Shown here one piece after another: positions 12,425-21,998 of a stretch of DNA of 64,000 nt (position 1 is its first letter; each line of letters starts with the position of its first letter). The position numbers and the translations under genes are program-made. The notes under the pieces are model-generated. The model was not told the origin of the DNA and ran no database searches. It saw only the letters and a list, made by a program, of their open reading frames with translations. This stretch comes from Mucilaginibacter sp. cycad4 (lineage in GTDB: Bacteria > Bacteroidota > Bacteroidia > Sphingobacteriales > Sphingobacteriaceae). The DNA is taken from NCBI RefSeq assembly GCF_034263275.1, contig NZ_CP139559.1, positions 5,270,001 through 5,334,000 on the forward strand, given 5' to 3'.

Positions 12425-12793
12425 TTAAACAATAATTTGCCGGTTAAGAAGATATGCCGGCAGCAGCAGCAACCTCTTAACCGACTGATTATGAATTACT
12501 GACCGTTTACTACCAACCAAGATTGAGGTAAAAAACGATAGCAACGAAAACAAAAAAGTTACATAATATTTAATACCAGGCTCAGTTAATTGCCTTTGAA
12601 TGGAGGTCATTTTAGTTAAACTTCCATCCTTATACTGGATCATTCGTTTACTGAAAGCTTTTTCGAGTGCGTGGATATTAATTTTTTGAGGGGGGTGCTG
12701 CCTGTTAAACTGAACAAAACCAATAAAAGGCTTGGCCACAAACATAAGTGTTGCAAATAACAAGATGAGCTTAAGTTTACGCTGCGGTTTCAT
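12425..12793 (-). CDS. Small membrane protein of unknown function
   Basis: A 122-residue protein I do not recognise. It has a hydrophobic N-terminus (about 8-27, LKLILLFATLMFVAKPFIGF) and a second hydrophobic stretch (about 73-93, YYVTFLFSLLSFFTSILVG), with a basic intervening loop. ATG start. It stands between the regulator and the stress-protein gene, both on the same strand, with gaps of about 100-160 bp. Confidence 0.5.
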   Translation of the reverse strand: MKPQRKLKLILLFATLMFVAKPFIGFVQFNRQHPPQKINIHALEKAFSKRMIQYKDGSLTKMTSIQRQLTEPGIKYYVTFLFSLLSFFTSILVGSKRSVIHNQSVKRLLLLPAYLLNRQIIV

Positions 12794-12894
12794 TACCGTA
12801 AAGCTATACCTTTAATTTAACCTTAATGTTAAATTTTAAGTTACATTAAAGTTATCGGAAGATTATTTTAGCCCCTTATTATTCCCGATTACAA

Positions 12895-13728
12895 CTATTT
12901 AAGGATCAGTACCGGGTGCCTGGCGTTTAACGACAAAGCTTCGGTTATGCTGCTGTGGGTTAAATTGTAAAAAAAGCTATGTTTGCCCGGCAACGCAATA
13001 ATGAGCTGTACTTGCTGTTCTACAGCAAAATTAAGTATGCCCCGTACAATATTTTTATCCTCCGAATAATGAAGCTTACATTCATAACAGTTAACCAGTT
13101 GTTTTACCGATGCTTCAAATTCGGCCTCCCGGCCAATATGTTTTCTCTTCGGATCTACATATAAGATCATCAGCTTTGGGTTAAGCCAACTGTGTGAAGT
13201 GTTCAGGCCTTTTAAAATGCCAAGACGGGCAACAGCTTCAAAATCACATGGCACCAAGGCCTGTTCTATTTTTTGATAAACTGTATTGGCCGGTATGATC
13301 AGCACCTTTACCGAACTGCTTTTGGCAATTTCAATGATCTGTTCGCCAATCATACTTAACTCGCCGCCAATATCCCCTCCAACTATCATCAGGTCGGGTT
13401 GCTGGTCTTCAATCGTTTCATGTATGGCGCGGATGATTGGTTCAGTACTTATCACCGTTTCAATATCGATATTTTCGTGACAACGGTTGCGTAGTTTCAG
13501 GCGTAAAGCGCTTAGCTGCTCTTCTATCTTTATTCGCTCGTTTTCAAAATCGTCAGCGCTGAGTTGTAAAAAATCAGGCGAGGGAAGGATCTGTTCATAT
13601 ACCGAGGTATAATAGCTTTTGAGAAGGATAATTTTTTTAACGGGCATATCGCAACCCATATCAGCAGCATATTTGATAGCATTGTTGCTGGTTTCCGAAA
13701 AATCTACAGGTATTAATATAGTTTTCAT
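12895..13728 (-). CDS. Tandem universal stress protein
   Basis: A 277-residue protein with two UspA-type domains. Domain 1 (about 1-147) begins MKTILIPVDFSETSNNAIKYA and has a partial ATP-loop, VGGDIGGEL, near its end. Domain 2 (about 150-277) is more divergent and ends in RHPVLILK without the glycine loop. I placed the start at the ATG at 13728; an in-frame TTG at 13737 is less likely. Bacteroidota use such tandem Usp proteins in general stress responses, but the ligand is unknown. Confidence 0.85.
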   Translation of the reverse strand: MKTILIPVDFSETSNNAIKYAADMGCDMPVKKIILLKSYYTSVYEQILPSPDFLQLSADDFENERIKIEEQLSALRLKLRNRCHENIDIETVISTEPIIRAIHETIEDQQPDLMIVGGDIGGELSMIGEQIIEIAKSSSVKVLIIPANTVYQKIEQALVPCDFEAVARLGILKGLNTSHSWLNPKLMILYVDPKRKHIGREAEFEASVKQLVNCYECKLHYSEDKNIVRGILNFAVEQQVQLIIALPGKHSFFYNLTHSSITEALSLNARHPVLILK

Positions 13729-13814
13729 AACAAACAATTTTATTGTACATACAAAACCCGCACCCTAACGCTAAATTTACGATTTGTTTACCTATTGCAG
13801 TACAATAAAAACTG

Positions 13815-14774
13815 TTAAAATTTAAATAAAACCTTGCCTCCTTTATCATGTGCAAAAGCCTGCTCAAACTGTTCGGCTGTATAAATTGCCGATGCCGCAA
13901 GCTGAAATTCGGCCCTGCCAATAGAATGCACTAAATGACTGATCATCTGAGTTTTTTCTTCGAGCGAAAGCGCTGCCACATATCCCCTCACACCAAAACC
14001 TTTAATGACCAGGTTTTTAAAAACAACCTCGGCATTGAGGTAAGCGGCCGGCTGTGGATCAAGCAAACCATAAACAATAAGGTGCCCGCCGGGCGATAAC
14101 GAGGATATTATTTCAGTAGCCAGCTCCCCGCCTACCGCATCAAGTGCCGCTTTGATACCCTTGCCTTTGGTAATTTCATCAATAACCTGTTTAAGTTTGC
14201 CAGGTTCAGGAACTATTACTTCCTCGGCTTTTAAAGCTAATAACTCTTGTTTTTGCGCCTCATCGCGCACAGTCGCTATAACGCAAATACCCTTTTCGGC
14301 TGCAAGCTGTATCACTATACGCGATACCGTAGAATGGCCTGCAGTAAGCAGCAGCCAGTCGCCGCTTTTAACTTTTGCTTCCTGTATTAAACCATATGCG
14401 GTGTACGAATTGAGTAATAATTGTGCGGCTTTTTCTAACGGGAAGGTATCGGGTAATAATACTACGTCCTGCTCGTCAACTATCACATATTGCGCCCATG
14501 CCCCTATTTTACTAAAAGCTACCAGGCTGCCTTTGGGGATGATGCTGTCATGTCCGGCTTCTTCAACATAACCGGCGCCTTCCAGTCCCGCTATTTGGGG
14601 CAGCACCGGCTGATAGCGGTATTTTCCCGCAATAAAAAGCAGGTCGGCCGGGTGTACGGGGCATGCTTTTACCCTGATGAGCAACTGGCCGGGAGCCGGT
14701 TTGGGGTAGGCTAAATGTTTCACTTGTATCACATCAGCGGCATTGCCTGCCTGCTCAAAAACCAATGCTTTCAT
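13815..14774 (-). CDS. NADPH:quinone oxidoreductase-like alcohol dehydrogenase (MDR superfamily)
   Basis: A 319-residue medium-chain dehydrogenase/reductase. The N-terminal GroES-like fold has VKACPVHPADLL and GLEGAGYVEEAG; the Rossmann part begins LLLTAGHSTVSRIVIQLA. The structural and catalytic zinc ligands of alcohol dehydrogenases are missing, which points to the zinc-free quinone reductase/enoyl reductase branch. The substrate is unknown. ATG start; it precedes the stress-protein gene by 86 bp on the same strand. Confidence 0.85.
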   Translation of the reverse strand: MKALVFEQAGNAADVIQVKHLAYPKPAPGQLLIRVKACPVHPADLLFIAGKYRYQPVLPQIAGLEGAGYVEEAGHDSIIPKGSLVAFSKIGAWAQYVIVDEQDVVLLPDTFPLEKAAQLLLNSYTAYGLIQEAKVKSGDWLLLTAGHSTVSRIVIQLAAEKGICVIATVRDEAQKQELLALKAEEVIVPEPGKLKQVIDEITKGKGIKAALDAVGGELATEIISSLSPGGHLIVYGLLDPQPAAYLNAEVVFKNLVIKGFGVRGYVAALSLEEKTQMISHLVHSIGRAEFQLAASAIYTAEQFEQAFAHDKGGKVLFKF

Positions 14775-14983
14775 AGTTGAAATACAAATTTCGGCTATGA
14801 AAGTTTTAGCGGGGTAGTATACGATACAGGTAACAGGAAGGCAGAGCTGTTATATTAACAACCCTGCTCTACACCATTTAACAGATGTTATCTATTAAAA
14901 GTTATAACCTGCCGATATACTGAGGCTGCAGGTTTTGGTGTGGCTGCACAATTTTTTTGATCTGCCAGGTGCCATCAACAATA

Positions 14984-15018
14984 AAGGCTTTCACCTTATC
15001 AGAAAGCCTTTTTATTTT
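14984..15018. terminator. Terminator hairpin after the TonB receptor gene
   Basis: AAAGGCTTTC, a short loop, GAAAGCCTTTTT: a strong stem followed by a T-tract on the plus strand and an A/T-rich flank on the other, so it can work in both directions. It sits just beyond the stop codon of the receptor gene at 15031. Confidence 0.7.
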
Positions 15019-15030
15019 GACAATATCCTT

Positions 15031-17469
15031 TTAAAACTTAATGCTCATACTCAATGTGCCGCGTGTTGGGTTTTGTGGCGCCAAACGGAACGACCAATAT
15101 TTTTCGTTGGTCAGGTTATCCAGCTTAAAGCCTATGCGGTATTTAGGCTGATCATAAAACACAGTAGCGTCAACCGTGGTATATGATGGTATGGTGAATT
15201 TAAACGCAGCGGTATTGGTTTGGTACGAATCACTTCCATAGTTGCCGCCCAGGCCAAAACCTAAACCCTGAATTTTACCATGGGTAATGCGGTAGCTCAT
15301 CCATAAGTTGGCTAACCTTGCCGGGCCTGAGTTGGCCGGACGTAAACCCTGCAAGCCGGTACCTGGGGCTGCATTAGTTATTTTGCTATCGTTATAAGCA
15401 AAGCCAGCCACGATGTTGAAACCGTTAAAAGGATTGGCAATCAATTCGGCCTCAATACCTTTGCTTAGTTGTGTACCTGCCTGGGTTGAAAAGCCCGGAT
15501 GGGCGGGGTCGTCCATAGTAGTGTTGGTTACCGAAATATCGTAGTAGCTTATGGTAGAGCTGATCTTATGATCCCAGGCATCAACCTTTACGCCGGCTTC
15601 CCACTGGTTGGCATATTGCGGTTTAAAGGGCGTGTTATCAAAGCTGGTTGCACTTACGTTGTTAAAGCCATTCATATAGTTACCAAATAAGGATACCTGC
15701 TCCTTAACCACCTGGTAAACCAAACCAAATTTGGGCGACCATGCCGTTTGACTGAAATTACCGGTGGTTTTGCCATCGGCCGGTGTATAAGCTCCTTTGT
15801 TAACAAATCTGTCAATACGGATGCTGGCCATGGCATTCAGGCGTTCGGTAATATTAAACACATCCGATACATAGGCCGCATATGAGCTTTGGTTGTTTTG
15901 AACATAATCGCCGGGCTTGGGAGCAGCAGCGGCCACAAGTGCCGAAACTTTATCTGCCGTAAAATTATTATAAGCTGCTCCCGGGTCAAGGTAACTTATT
16001 GCCGGTGTACTTACGGTAACGTTGGTATTATTGCTTTTTTGATTGTAATACTCTAAACCTGCAACAATCCGGTTACGGAACTGACCGATCTTAAAATCGC
16101 CTATAAAGTTTTGCTGTACATTGGTGATATAGTAAGGATAATCTTCCTGGGTAACCTGCCGTTTTATCTGCTTGCTGCTATCAACAAGGGAAAATGCGGT
16201 AACCATGCCCTTGGTAGTCGAAAAAGTTTTATTGAACATGGTTTGCGATTTCCAGTGATCCGAGATTTTGTAATTGATCAATGAGTAAAGATCAATTTGC
16301 CTGCTCAGGTAATCAACCCCGTTGTTGCCAAAAGAGCGTTTGTAGTCGATTCCCAGATCTTTAACATTATAGGTATTTCCTTTGATATCCGGGGCAAGCC
16401 TGTAAGCCGAAGTGGCGTTCGAGTTACCTATTTCGGCGTCAACATCAACCGATAAACGGTCATTAACGATGTAGGTTATGCTGGGGGCAACAAAAAAACC
16501 ACGATTAAAGCCCGCATCCTGGAAACTGTGCTCATTATGCAGTGCCGCGTTAACACGGAACAATACGGTTTTATCTTTATTTAAAGGCATGTTAACATCG
16601 GCTGTAAGGCGATTGAGATCGAAGCTGCCTGTTTGGTAGGCAATTTCGGTACGCGTTGTCTCATTAGGTTGTTTGGTAACACGGTTAAACAAACCGCCAA
16701 ACGAAGCCAGGCTGCTGTTGAACAGCGTACCTGTAGGGCCTTTTATGGCTTCTATCTTTTCAATATCGGCAGGATCGATGCTGTTAAAGTTATAACCCGC
16801 AACACTGTTACGGATAAAGTTGCCGGTAACAAAACCCCTTGATAGCAGGGTGGTACGCCCGTTGTTGTAAACCAGCGGTACGCCGGTACCCGGAATATTT
16901 TTAAAACCATCTACATAGCTGGTTACGATCTGTTCTTTCATCAGTTCGCTGGTAACTACACTGTATACCTGCGGGTTTTCCAGGTTTTTCAGAGGCAGAC
17001 GGGCAACATCTTCAGTTTCTTTTTTCAGGAATTTGTTGTGCCTGGCACTTTTAACATAAACCTCCTGCAGGTCTTTCGCCCCTTCAGTTAAAACAAAACT
17101 TACTGTGGTAGTTTCGCCTGTGTTAACAGTGACCTCTTTGGTTTGAGTTTGCAGGCCAATAAAGCTTGCAACAACTGTGTATGTACCTGCGGGAACATTT
17201 TTAATGGTAAAATGTCCGCTTTGCCCTGCAGTTGCACCAAACTTTGTATTGGTTAAAACAATATTTACAAACTCGGCAGCCTTACCATCAGCGGTTTTTA
17301 CAGTACCTTTTATAGTTCCTGTACCGGTTTGCGCAGCTGCATTATGGTTTAAAAACAGTATCGCCAGTATAAAGCTAAAAGCTATTTTGAATGTTACTTT
17401 AAGATTTGAAGAAACATTTGTTAGGGCCGGCCTGCCGGAAGCAAGAATAGGGGTAAGTGTAAAATGCAT
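15031..17469 (-). CDS. TonB-dependent siderophore-type outer membrane receptor
   Basis: This 812-residue outer membrane protein has a hydrophobic export signal (about 26-46, ending NHNAAAQ), a carboxypeptidase-regulatory-like beta domain (about 52-140, GTIKGTVKTADGK ... VPAGTYTVVASFIGL), a plug domain (about 150-265, with IEKIEAIKGPTGTLF) and a 22-strand-type barrel ending in SMSIKF. The plug and barrel resemble ferric-siderophore receptors of the FhuA/FcuA type, and no SusD partner is adjacent. The start ATG at 17469 gives a long pre-signal stretch; a later start is possible. A near-perfect promoter lies about 90 bp upstream. Confidence 0.9.
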   Translation of the reverse strand: MHFTLTPILASGRPALTNVSSNLKVTFKIAFSFILAILFLNHNAAAQTGTGTIKGTVKTADGKAAEFVNIVLTNTKFGATAGQSGHFTIKNVPAGTYTVVASFIGLQTQTKEVTVNTGETTTVSFVLTEGAKDLQEVYVKSARHNKFLKKETEDVARLPLKNLENPQVYSVVTSELMKEQIVTSYVDGFKNIPGTGVPLVYNNGRTTLLSRGFVTGNFIRNSVAGYNFNSIDPADIEKIEAIKGPTGTLFNSSLASFGGLFNRVTKQPNETTRTEIAYQTGSFDLNRLTADVNMPLNKDKTVLFRVNAALHNEHSFQDAGFNRGFFVAPSITYIVNDRLSVDVDAEIGNSNATSAYRLAPDIKGNTYNVKDLGIDYKRSFGNNGVDYLSRQIDLYSLINYKISDHWKSQTMFNKTFSTTKGMVTAFSLVDSSKQIKRQVTQEDYPYYITNVQQNFIGDFKIGQFRNRIVAGLEYYNQKSNNTNVTVSTPAISYLDPGAAYNNFTADKVSALVAAAAPKPGDYVQNNQSSYAAYVSDVFNITERLNAMASIRIDRFVNKGAYTPADGKTTGNFSQTAWSPKFGLVYQVVKEQVSLFGNYMNGFNNVSATSFDNTPFKPQYANQWEAGVKVDAWDHKISSTISYYDISVTNTTMDDPAHPGFSTQAGTQLSKGIEAELIANPFNGFNIVAGFAYNDSKITNAAPGTGLQGLRPANSGPARLANLWMSYRITHGKIQGLGFGLGGNYGSDSYQTNTAAFKFTIPSYTTVDATVFYDQPKYRIGFKLDNLTNEKYWSFRLAPQNPTRGTLSMSIKF

Positions 17470-17556
17470 ATTTTACTTAAATAATGAATTGATTAAAGGA
17501 TCAGCATTAACTGATCCGGGCCACAAAATTTAATAACCTGCAACCCGGATTGGGCG

Positions 17557-17587
17557 CAAAGTTATATTTATTTAGATTAATTACAAA
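17557..17587 (-). promoter_or_regulatory. Promoter of the TonB receptor gene
   Basis: On the minus strand: TTTG (complement of 17584-17587), exactly 19 bp, TAACTTTG (complement of 17557-17564). This is a full match to the Bacteroidota consensus and predicts a leader of about 80 nt before the ATG at 17469. Confidence 0.85.
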
Positions 17588-17727
17588 TAAGGTTTTAAAA
17601 ACGGGGAGACCACTAAGCCTATGTAGGGTAATAGGCATCTGAATTAATGGGGGATATATCAGAGATTATTTAGAGAAGTCTTTTTTAGAAGATTTCCAAC
17701 GACTACAATATCAAGCAAGCTAAAAAA

Positions 17728-18606
17728 CTATTCTTCCTTTCCCGGAAAACTTTCACTGCCCCGCATGTAGCTTCCCAGGCGTTTAAGCAGGTAGGTTGCT
17801 TTTATCAGCAATGTTTTATCGGTAACAAAATCGCTGATATCATCTGCTTTGTTCATCAGCTCCTGCTTGTACACGTCCTTAAAATCAAAATAATTGAGTG
17901 CAAACTTCCATTTGCCGGTTAAAAACGAGAAAACCTCGCTGTCGTTTTCAAGCAATTGCGAATAATTAATTACCAGGTAATCATCAGGCTGCAGCTTTTT
18001 AAGCATTTTCAATATTGCTTCATTGTAATTGATCCATACTTTTAAATAGCTTTCGGCATGGTCATGGTAAAAAACTTTCAACCTGCGTGGCCGTCTGAAA
18101 TGAGTCCATACCTGGCGTTGAATATAGTTGCGGGCCATGTATTTTTGATCAACGGATACAAAATCGCGCCTGAGCAATGAACTTACCACCGATTGATAAT
18201 TACGCAAAATTACCAGGTACCTGGCGCCGGGCAGCAATTTTGCATAAGTATCCAAAAAAAGACAGGTACGCGGATCTTTCCAGGCCCATTGTTCATAAAG
18301 CTGTTGTTTAATACCAATTACAGCCTTCATCTTTTCAAGCTGGTAAAGCGGCACCTCAATATCCCGGGTATCGGTTAGTCCGGATACTTCCAAACTGTTA
18401 CGATCAAGGATCTCCTCATGCAGCTTCAAAAACTCCAGATCTTCAAAGTGGCCGTCAACATTGCCCGTACCGCTGCCGCATAAGCGTTCGCCGATTTGCA
18501 GGCCGCAGCGGCTTAACCAGTTGGTTACAAGCGATGTGCCCGAACGGTGCATACCTGCAATAATTAAAGTTTGCCGCGGCGTAAACTTGACTGTAGTATT
18601 GATCAT
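17728..18606 (-). CDS. Sulfotransferase family protein
   Basis: A 292-residue PAPS-dependent sulfotransferase. The 5'-phosphosulfate loop is visible near the N-terminus (IIAGMHRSGTSLVTNWL, about 15-31) and the 3'-phosphate motif around LVILRNYQSVVSSLLRRDF. A longer reading to 18774 is open but overlaps cysC out of frame and is not protein-like, so I chose the ATG at 18606, 7 bp after the cysC stop. Pairing with the APS kinase that makes the sulfate donor suggests the two genes together sulfate a glycan, lipid or small metabolite; the acceptor is unknown. Confidence 0.85.
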   Translation of the reverse strand: MINTTVKFTPRQTLIIAGMHRSGTSLVTNWLSRCGLQIGERLCGSGTGNVDGHFEDLEFLKLHEEILDRNSLEVSGLTDTRDIEVPLYQLEKMKAVIGIKQQLYEQWAWKDPRTCLFLDTYAKLLPGARYLVILRNYQSVVSSLLRRDFVSVDQKYMARNYIQRQVWTHFRRPRRLKVFYHDHAESYLKVWINYNEAILKMLKKLQPDDYLVINYSQLLENDSEVFSFLTGKWKFALNYFDFKDVYKQELMNKADDISDFVTDKTLLIKATYLLKRLGSYMRGSESFPGKEE

Positions 18607-18613
18607 GGCTTGA

Positions 18614-19177
18614 TTAATAACGGCCGGTTGGCTGTAGTTGCTTAATTTGCACCTGCTGATAGTTCTCAAGAATAAAACCTGCCAACATTTCGGTAGCTTC
18701 TGTCTGTTTGGTAATATGGGTATTGATGTACAGATCAGGCGAAGACGGGATTTGGAAAGGGTCATTAATACCACTTAAGTTAGTTACCTTGTCCGGGTGC
18801 CCCTCGGGCAATAATGCACGCTTGTAAAGGCCTTTGGTATCCCTTTGCACCAGTGTTTTAACGGGGCAATCGATATGGATCAGCTTCACATTAGGGTAAG
18901 TCGCTATCAACTCGCGGCGGATCACATCATATGGGTTTATGGCGCTGATAACAGTCACCACACCATGCCCGGATAATTTACCGGCAATAAAACCAAGCCT
19001 GCGGATGTTTTCAAAACGGTCTTCCTTAGTGTAGCCCAGGTTAGGGAACAGCTTTTGACGGTATACATCAGCATCAATAATTTCGACAGGGATATCGGTA
19101 TCAGATAACCTCATTTTAACATTTTGAGCAAGGGTTGTTTTACCGGATCCGGATAATCCGCAAAGCAGAATGATCAT
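18614..19177 (-). CDS. cysC: Adenylylsulfate kinase (APS kinase)
   Basis: This 187-residue kinase phosphorylates adenylylsulfate to PAPS. The P-loop GLSGSGKTT is at residues 7-15, followed by IIDADVYRQKL, and RFENIRRLGFIA matches the conserved RxxNxxR segment. FNI-type lid residues are partly changed, as is usual in stand-alone homologues. No sulfate adenylyltransferase genes are adjacent, and the sulfotransferase follows 7 bp on, so PAPS made here is more likely for sulfation than for assimilation. Confidence 0.9.
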   Translation of the reverse strand: MIILLCGLSGSGKTTLAQNVKMRLSDTDIPVEIIDADVYRQKLFPNLGYTKEDRFENIRRLGFIAGKLSGHGVVTVISAINPYDVIRRELIATYPNVKLIHIDCPVKTLVQRDTKGLYKRALLPEGHPDKVTNLSGINDPFQIPSSPDLYINTHITKQTEATEMLAGFILENYQQVQIKQLQPTGRY

Positions 19178-19359
19178 ACGATGTGTGTTAAGCGTTAATA
19201 ATAATTGTTGCTTAAACCGTTATTACAGGTTTAACGCAAATATTTCGGACGAAATTGTTGTTAACACTTACTGTATCGACACATAACGATATTGTATCGA
19301 TGAACAGAAGAATGACGTAGACGGAGGGGAGAAGACGAAAGCCCGGCAATTAATTATAA

Positions 19360-19974
19360 TTACTGCTTCTGCATGCACCAGGTTGTCATACAGCGCAGGT
19401 TTTGTACGTTGGTGGTTTTTATAGGTTCATAAAGCTGCGCACCCAGCTCACGGGTATATTCAAGCAGGATCTCTTCATTTACTAAAAAACGTTCGGAGCC
19501 GTCGGGCAGCAGGTAGCGGTAATTGCCCAAAGGCTGTACCAAAGTTTCGATACCGATATCAGATGCAAGCCTTGCAAAGAAATAACCGCCTGGTTTCAGT
19601 ACGCGCCACAGTGAGCGTACCATATTGTCAAAATGTTCGGCATCATTGGCAAAGTGCAGCACGGCACTGCAAATTACCAGGTCAAACTGTCCGTCATCAA
19701 AAGGCAGGTCCTCAACAGCGGCCTGTTTAAAATTATCGGAGGAATGACCGGGGCACAATTCTGCGGATAACCGTTTGGCCAGTTCAACAGCATGCCCGTT
19801 TTGATCAATACCATACACGTTGAAGCCGTTTTGCAAAAAATAAGCGATGTTTCGCCCGTTGCCGCAGCCGGCATCAAGTATGGTACGGCAATCATCAAAA
19901 CGCCCTTTCAATAACTGATCGAACAAATAGATATCGATATTGCCGTATAGTTTCCGGAGGTTATTGCTATTCAT
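19360..19974 (-). CDS. Class I SAM-dependent methyltransferase
   Basis: A 204-residue methyltransferase with motif I ILDAGCGNGRNIAYF (about 33-47), an acidic residue after strand 2 (YGIDQNG), motif IV DLVICSAVLHFA and motif for the post-IV helix LWRVLKPGGYFFARL. Its substrate is unknown. I used the ATG at 19974 rather than the TTG two codons upstream. It is upstream of cysC on the same strand with a gap of about 180 bp, so a link to the sulfation genes is possible but weak. Confidence 0.85.
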   Translation of the reverse strand: MNSNNLRKLYGNIDIYLFDQLLKGRFDDCRTILDAGCGNGRNIAYFLQNGFNVYGIDQNGHAVELAKRLSAELCPGHSSDNFKQAAVEDLPFDDGQFDLVICSAVLHFANDAEHFDNMVRSLWRVLKPGGYFFARLASDIGIETLVQPLGNYRYLLPDGSERFLVNEEILLEYTRELGAQLYEPIKTTNVQNLRCMTTWCMQKQ

Positions 19975-20045
19975 GGCCAATCCTGTTTTGCACCCGAAAT
20001 TACTGTTTTATTGGATGCCATGCCGAAAACTTATTAACTTTAAGT

Positions 20046-20405
20046 ATGGCTACCGATATGCATATTTTTTTTCAGTTTATGAAAAGCACCCTGTTACCGC
20101 TGCCGGGTGTTACCCATAAAATGCACTTTGAGCATCCTGCATTTTATGTTAATGATAAGATCTTCGCCAACATACACGAAAAGGATGAGCAACTGGCTAT
20201 TTACACCACCGGGCGCGAAAAATGGATAGCGCTTGATCCGCATACCTTTTTCATCACGCCGCATTATCAAAATTATAAATACATGCTGGTACGCCTCGAA
20301 ACCGTATCCCCCGGCGATCTGAAGCAACTGTTAATAACAGCATACCTTGCAAGGGCTACCAAAAAGCTGATCAGGGAATATGAGGAAATGATAGCAAATG
20401 GCTAA
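20046..20405 (+). CDS. MmcQ/YjbR family protein
   Basis: A 119-residue protein of the MmcQ/YjbR fold, seen from LPGVTHKMHFEHPAFYVNDKIFANIH and the WIALDPHTFFITPHYQNYKYM segment. These proteins are described as DNA-binding-like double-wing folds, but a cellular role is not established. It is transcribed away from the methyltransferase gene with a 70-bp gap between start codons. Confidence 0.8.
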   Translation: MATDMHIFFQFMKSTLLPLPGVTHKMHFEHPAFYVNDKIFANIHEKDEQLAIYTTGREKWIALDPHTFFITPHYQNYKYMLVRLETVSPGDLKQLLITAYLARATKKLIREYEEMIANG

Positions 20406-20434
20406 GCCTATTATCAGCAAACAGGCTTCTCCCT

Positions 20435-20620
20435 TTACGGTCTTACTCCATTCAAAGCCTCGCGGTTAAGATAAACGTAAATCAAAACCCCTACCACTAA
20501 AACCGCCAGTACTACAAGCCCGATCTTCCCCTTTTTTTTGTCCTGGCGCATAAGCCAAACCATAGCTGCTATTAATGGAATAACAAAAACGATGTAAAAA
20601 ATATATCCTGATGCGTTCAT
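20435..20620 (-). CDS. Small two-helix membrane protein
   Basis: A 61-residue protein with two membrane helices (about 6-23 and 34-50) joined by a very basic loop, RQDKKKGK. No known family recognised. ATG start; it converges with the MmcQ/YjbR gene. Confidence 0.5.
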   Translation of the reverse strand: MNASGYIFYIVFVIPLIAAMVWLMRQDKKKGKIGLVVLAVLVVGVLIYVYLNREALNGVRP

Positions 20621-20692
20621 TTTAATTAGTGATTTATTGAATTAGTGATTTAGCGATTGCATATTGTTTGTTGAGTCAGTGCATTAGAATAA

Positions 20693-20814
20693 AATTCAAT
20701 AATTCACTAACTCATTAAATCAATAATTGATTAAAATTTATCGTTTATTAAGTTAATGCACCTGAAAGCAAATTCAATAATTCACTAACTCATTAAATCA
20801 ATAATTGATTAAAA
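20693..20814. repeat. Direct repeat, 44 bp, two copies
   Basis: The 44-bp sequence starting AATTCAATAATTCACTAACT and ending TAATTGATTAAAA occurs at 20693-20736 and again at 20771-20814, 78 bp apart. The second copy runs 6 bp into the 3' end of tsaD. Variants of AATAATTCACTAA recur near 21830-21945 and in the rRNA spacer. Confidence 0.8.
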
Positions 20815-21810
20815 CGCCATCCTTGCCATTGGGGCAACGTCCTGTCCTATAAATTCGCCTTTCAGGTATTTATGATACCCGGCTATGGCAATCATGGCGG
20901 CGTTATCAGTACAGTATTCCATTTTAGGGATAAAACTGTTCCACCCGTTTTTTTCGGCCATGGCCTGCAGGCCTAACCTTAAGCCTGTATTGGCTGATAC
21001 GCCACCCGCCAAAGCTATATCTTTTATGCCATATGCCTGCGCTGCTTTTTGCAGTTTGTTAAGCAAAATAGTAGCGATCCGTTTTTCTACAGATGCACAA
21101 ATATCGGCGATGTTCTGGCTAACGAAATCAGGGTTTTGAGCTACATTATCGCGGATAAAATACAGGATAGAGGTTTTTAAACCGCTAAAGCTAAAGTCAT
21201 ACCCCGGGATCTGAGGCTCCGGGAATTTATAAGCATCAGAGTTTCCCTGGCGTGCGTACTTATCAATGAGCGGTCCGCCGGGATACGGCAGGCCTAAAAT
21301 TTTACTGGTTTTATCCATAGCCTCGCCAGCAGCATCATCAAGCGTTTGGCCTATGATCTCCATATCAAAATAATCCTTCACCAGCACAATTTGCGTATGG
21401 CCACCTGATACGGTAAGGCAAAGGAAAGGGAACGACGGGTTTTTATCGCCGATAAAGTGGGCCAAAATATGGGCCTGCATATGGTTGATATCAATAAGCG
21501 GGATGCCTTTAGCTAAGGCAAAAGCCTTGGCAAATGAAACGCCTACTAAAAGAGAGCCTAAAAGTCCGGGACCGCGTGTAAAAGCTACCGCATCAATATC
21601 ATTTTTGCTTACTTTTGCGTTTAATAATGCCTGCTGAACAGCCGGAACAATATTTTGCTGATGAACCCTTGAGGCTAACTCCGGGACCACGCCTCCATAG
21701 GCCTCGTGTATGGTTTGATTGGCAATAACATTGCTCATGATCACGCCATCAACACAAACCGAAGCTGAGGTTTCATCACATGATGATTCGATTCCTAAAA
21801 TTACGGGCAC
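20809..21810 (-). CDS. tsaD: tRNA N6-adenosine threonylcarbamoyltransferase
   Basis: This 333-residue ASKHA-fold enzyme transfers threonylcarbamoyl from TC-AMP to A37 of ANN-decoding tRNAs. It has LGIESSCDETS at the N-terminus, the metal-binding HMQAH motif, CLTVSGGHTQ, PGGPLID and ALAGGVSANTGLR. Length is typical. The start codon is GTG (21808-21810 on the minus strand). Its 3' end overlaps a 44-bp AT-rich repeat, so the final residues are repeat-encoded. It is divergent from the tamB-like gene. Confidence 0.96.
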   Translation of the reverse strand: MPVILGIESSCDETSASVCVDGVIMSNVIANQTIHEAYGGVVPELASRVHQQNIVPAVQQALLNAKVSKNDIDAVAFTRGPGLLGSLLVGVSFAKAFALAKGIPLIDINHMQAHILAHFIGDKNPSFPFLCLTVSGGHTQIVLVKDYFDMEIIGQTLDDAAGEAMDKTSKILGLPYPGGPLIDKYARQGNSDAYKFPEPQIPGYDFSFSGLKTSILYFIRDNVAQNPDFVSQNIADICASVEKRIATILLNKLQKAAQAYGIKDIALAGGVSANTGLRLGLQAMAEKNGWNSFIPKMEYCTDNAAMIAIAGYHKYLKGEFIGQDVAPMARMAF

Positions 21811-21998
21811 GTTTTATTAATTATTGATTTATTGAATTAGTGAATTAGTGATTTTATTAATTAGCGGCAAACTATCTTTTCTTAAAATTGTAGAGGGATA
21901 GTAAAGACATTCGCTAAATCAATAATTCACTAAATCATTAATTAGTTTAAAGGTGCAAAGTTATTAAAAAAGTACTCAAAATATTCCTGGGCCTGGTA

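Noticed and set aside
18607..18774. Longer form of the sulfotransferase
   Set aside because: The added 56 residues overlap cysC out of frame and have no family resemblance.
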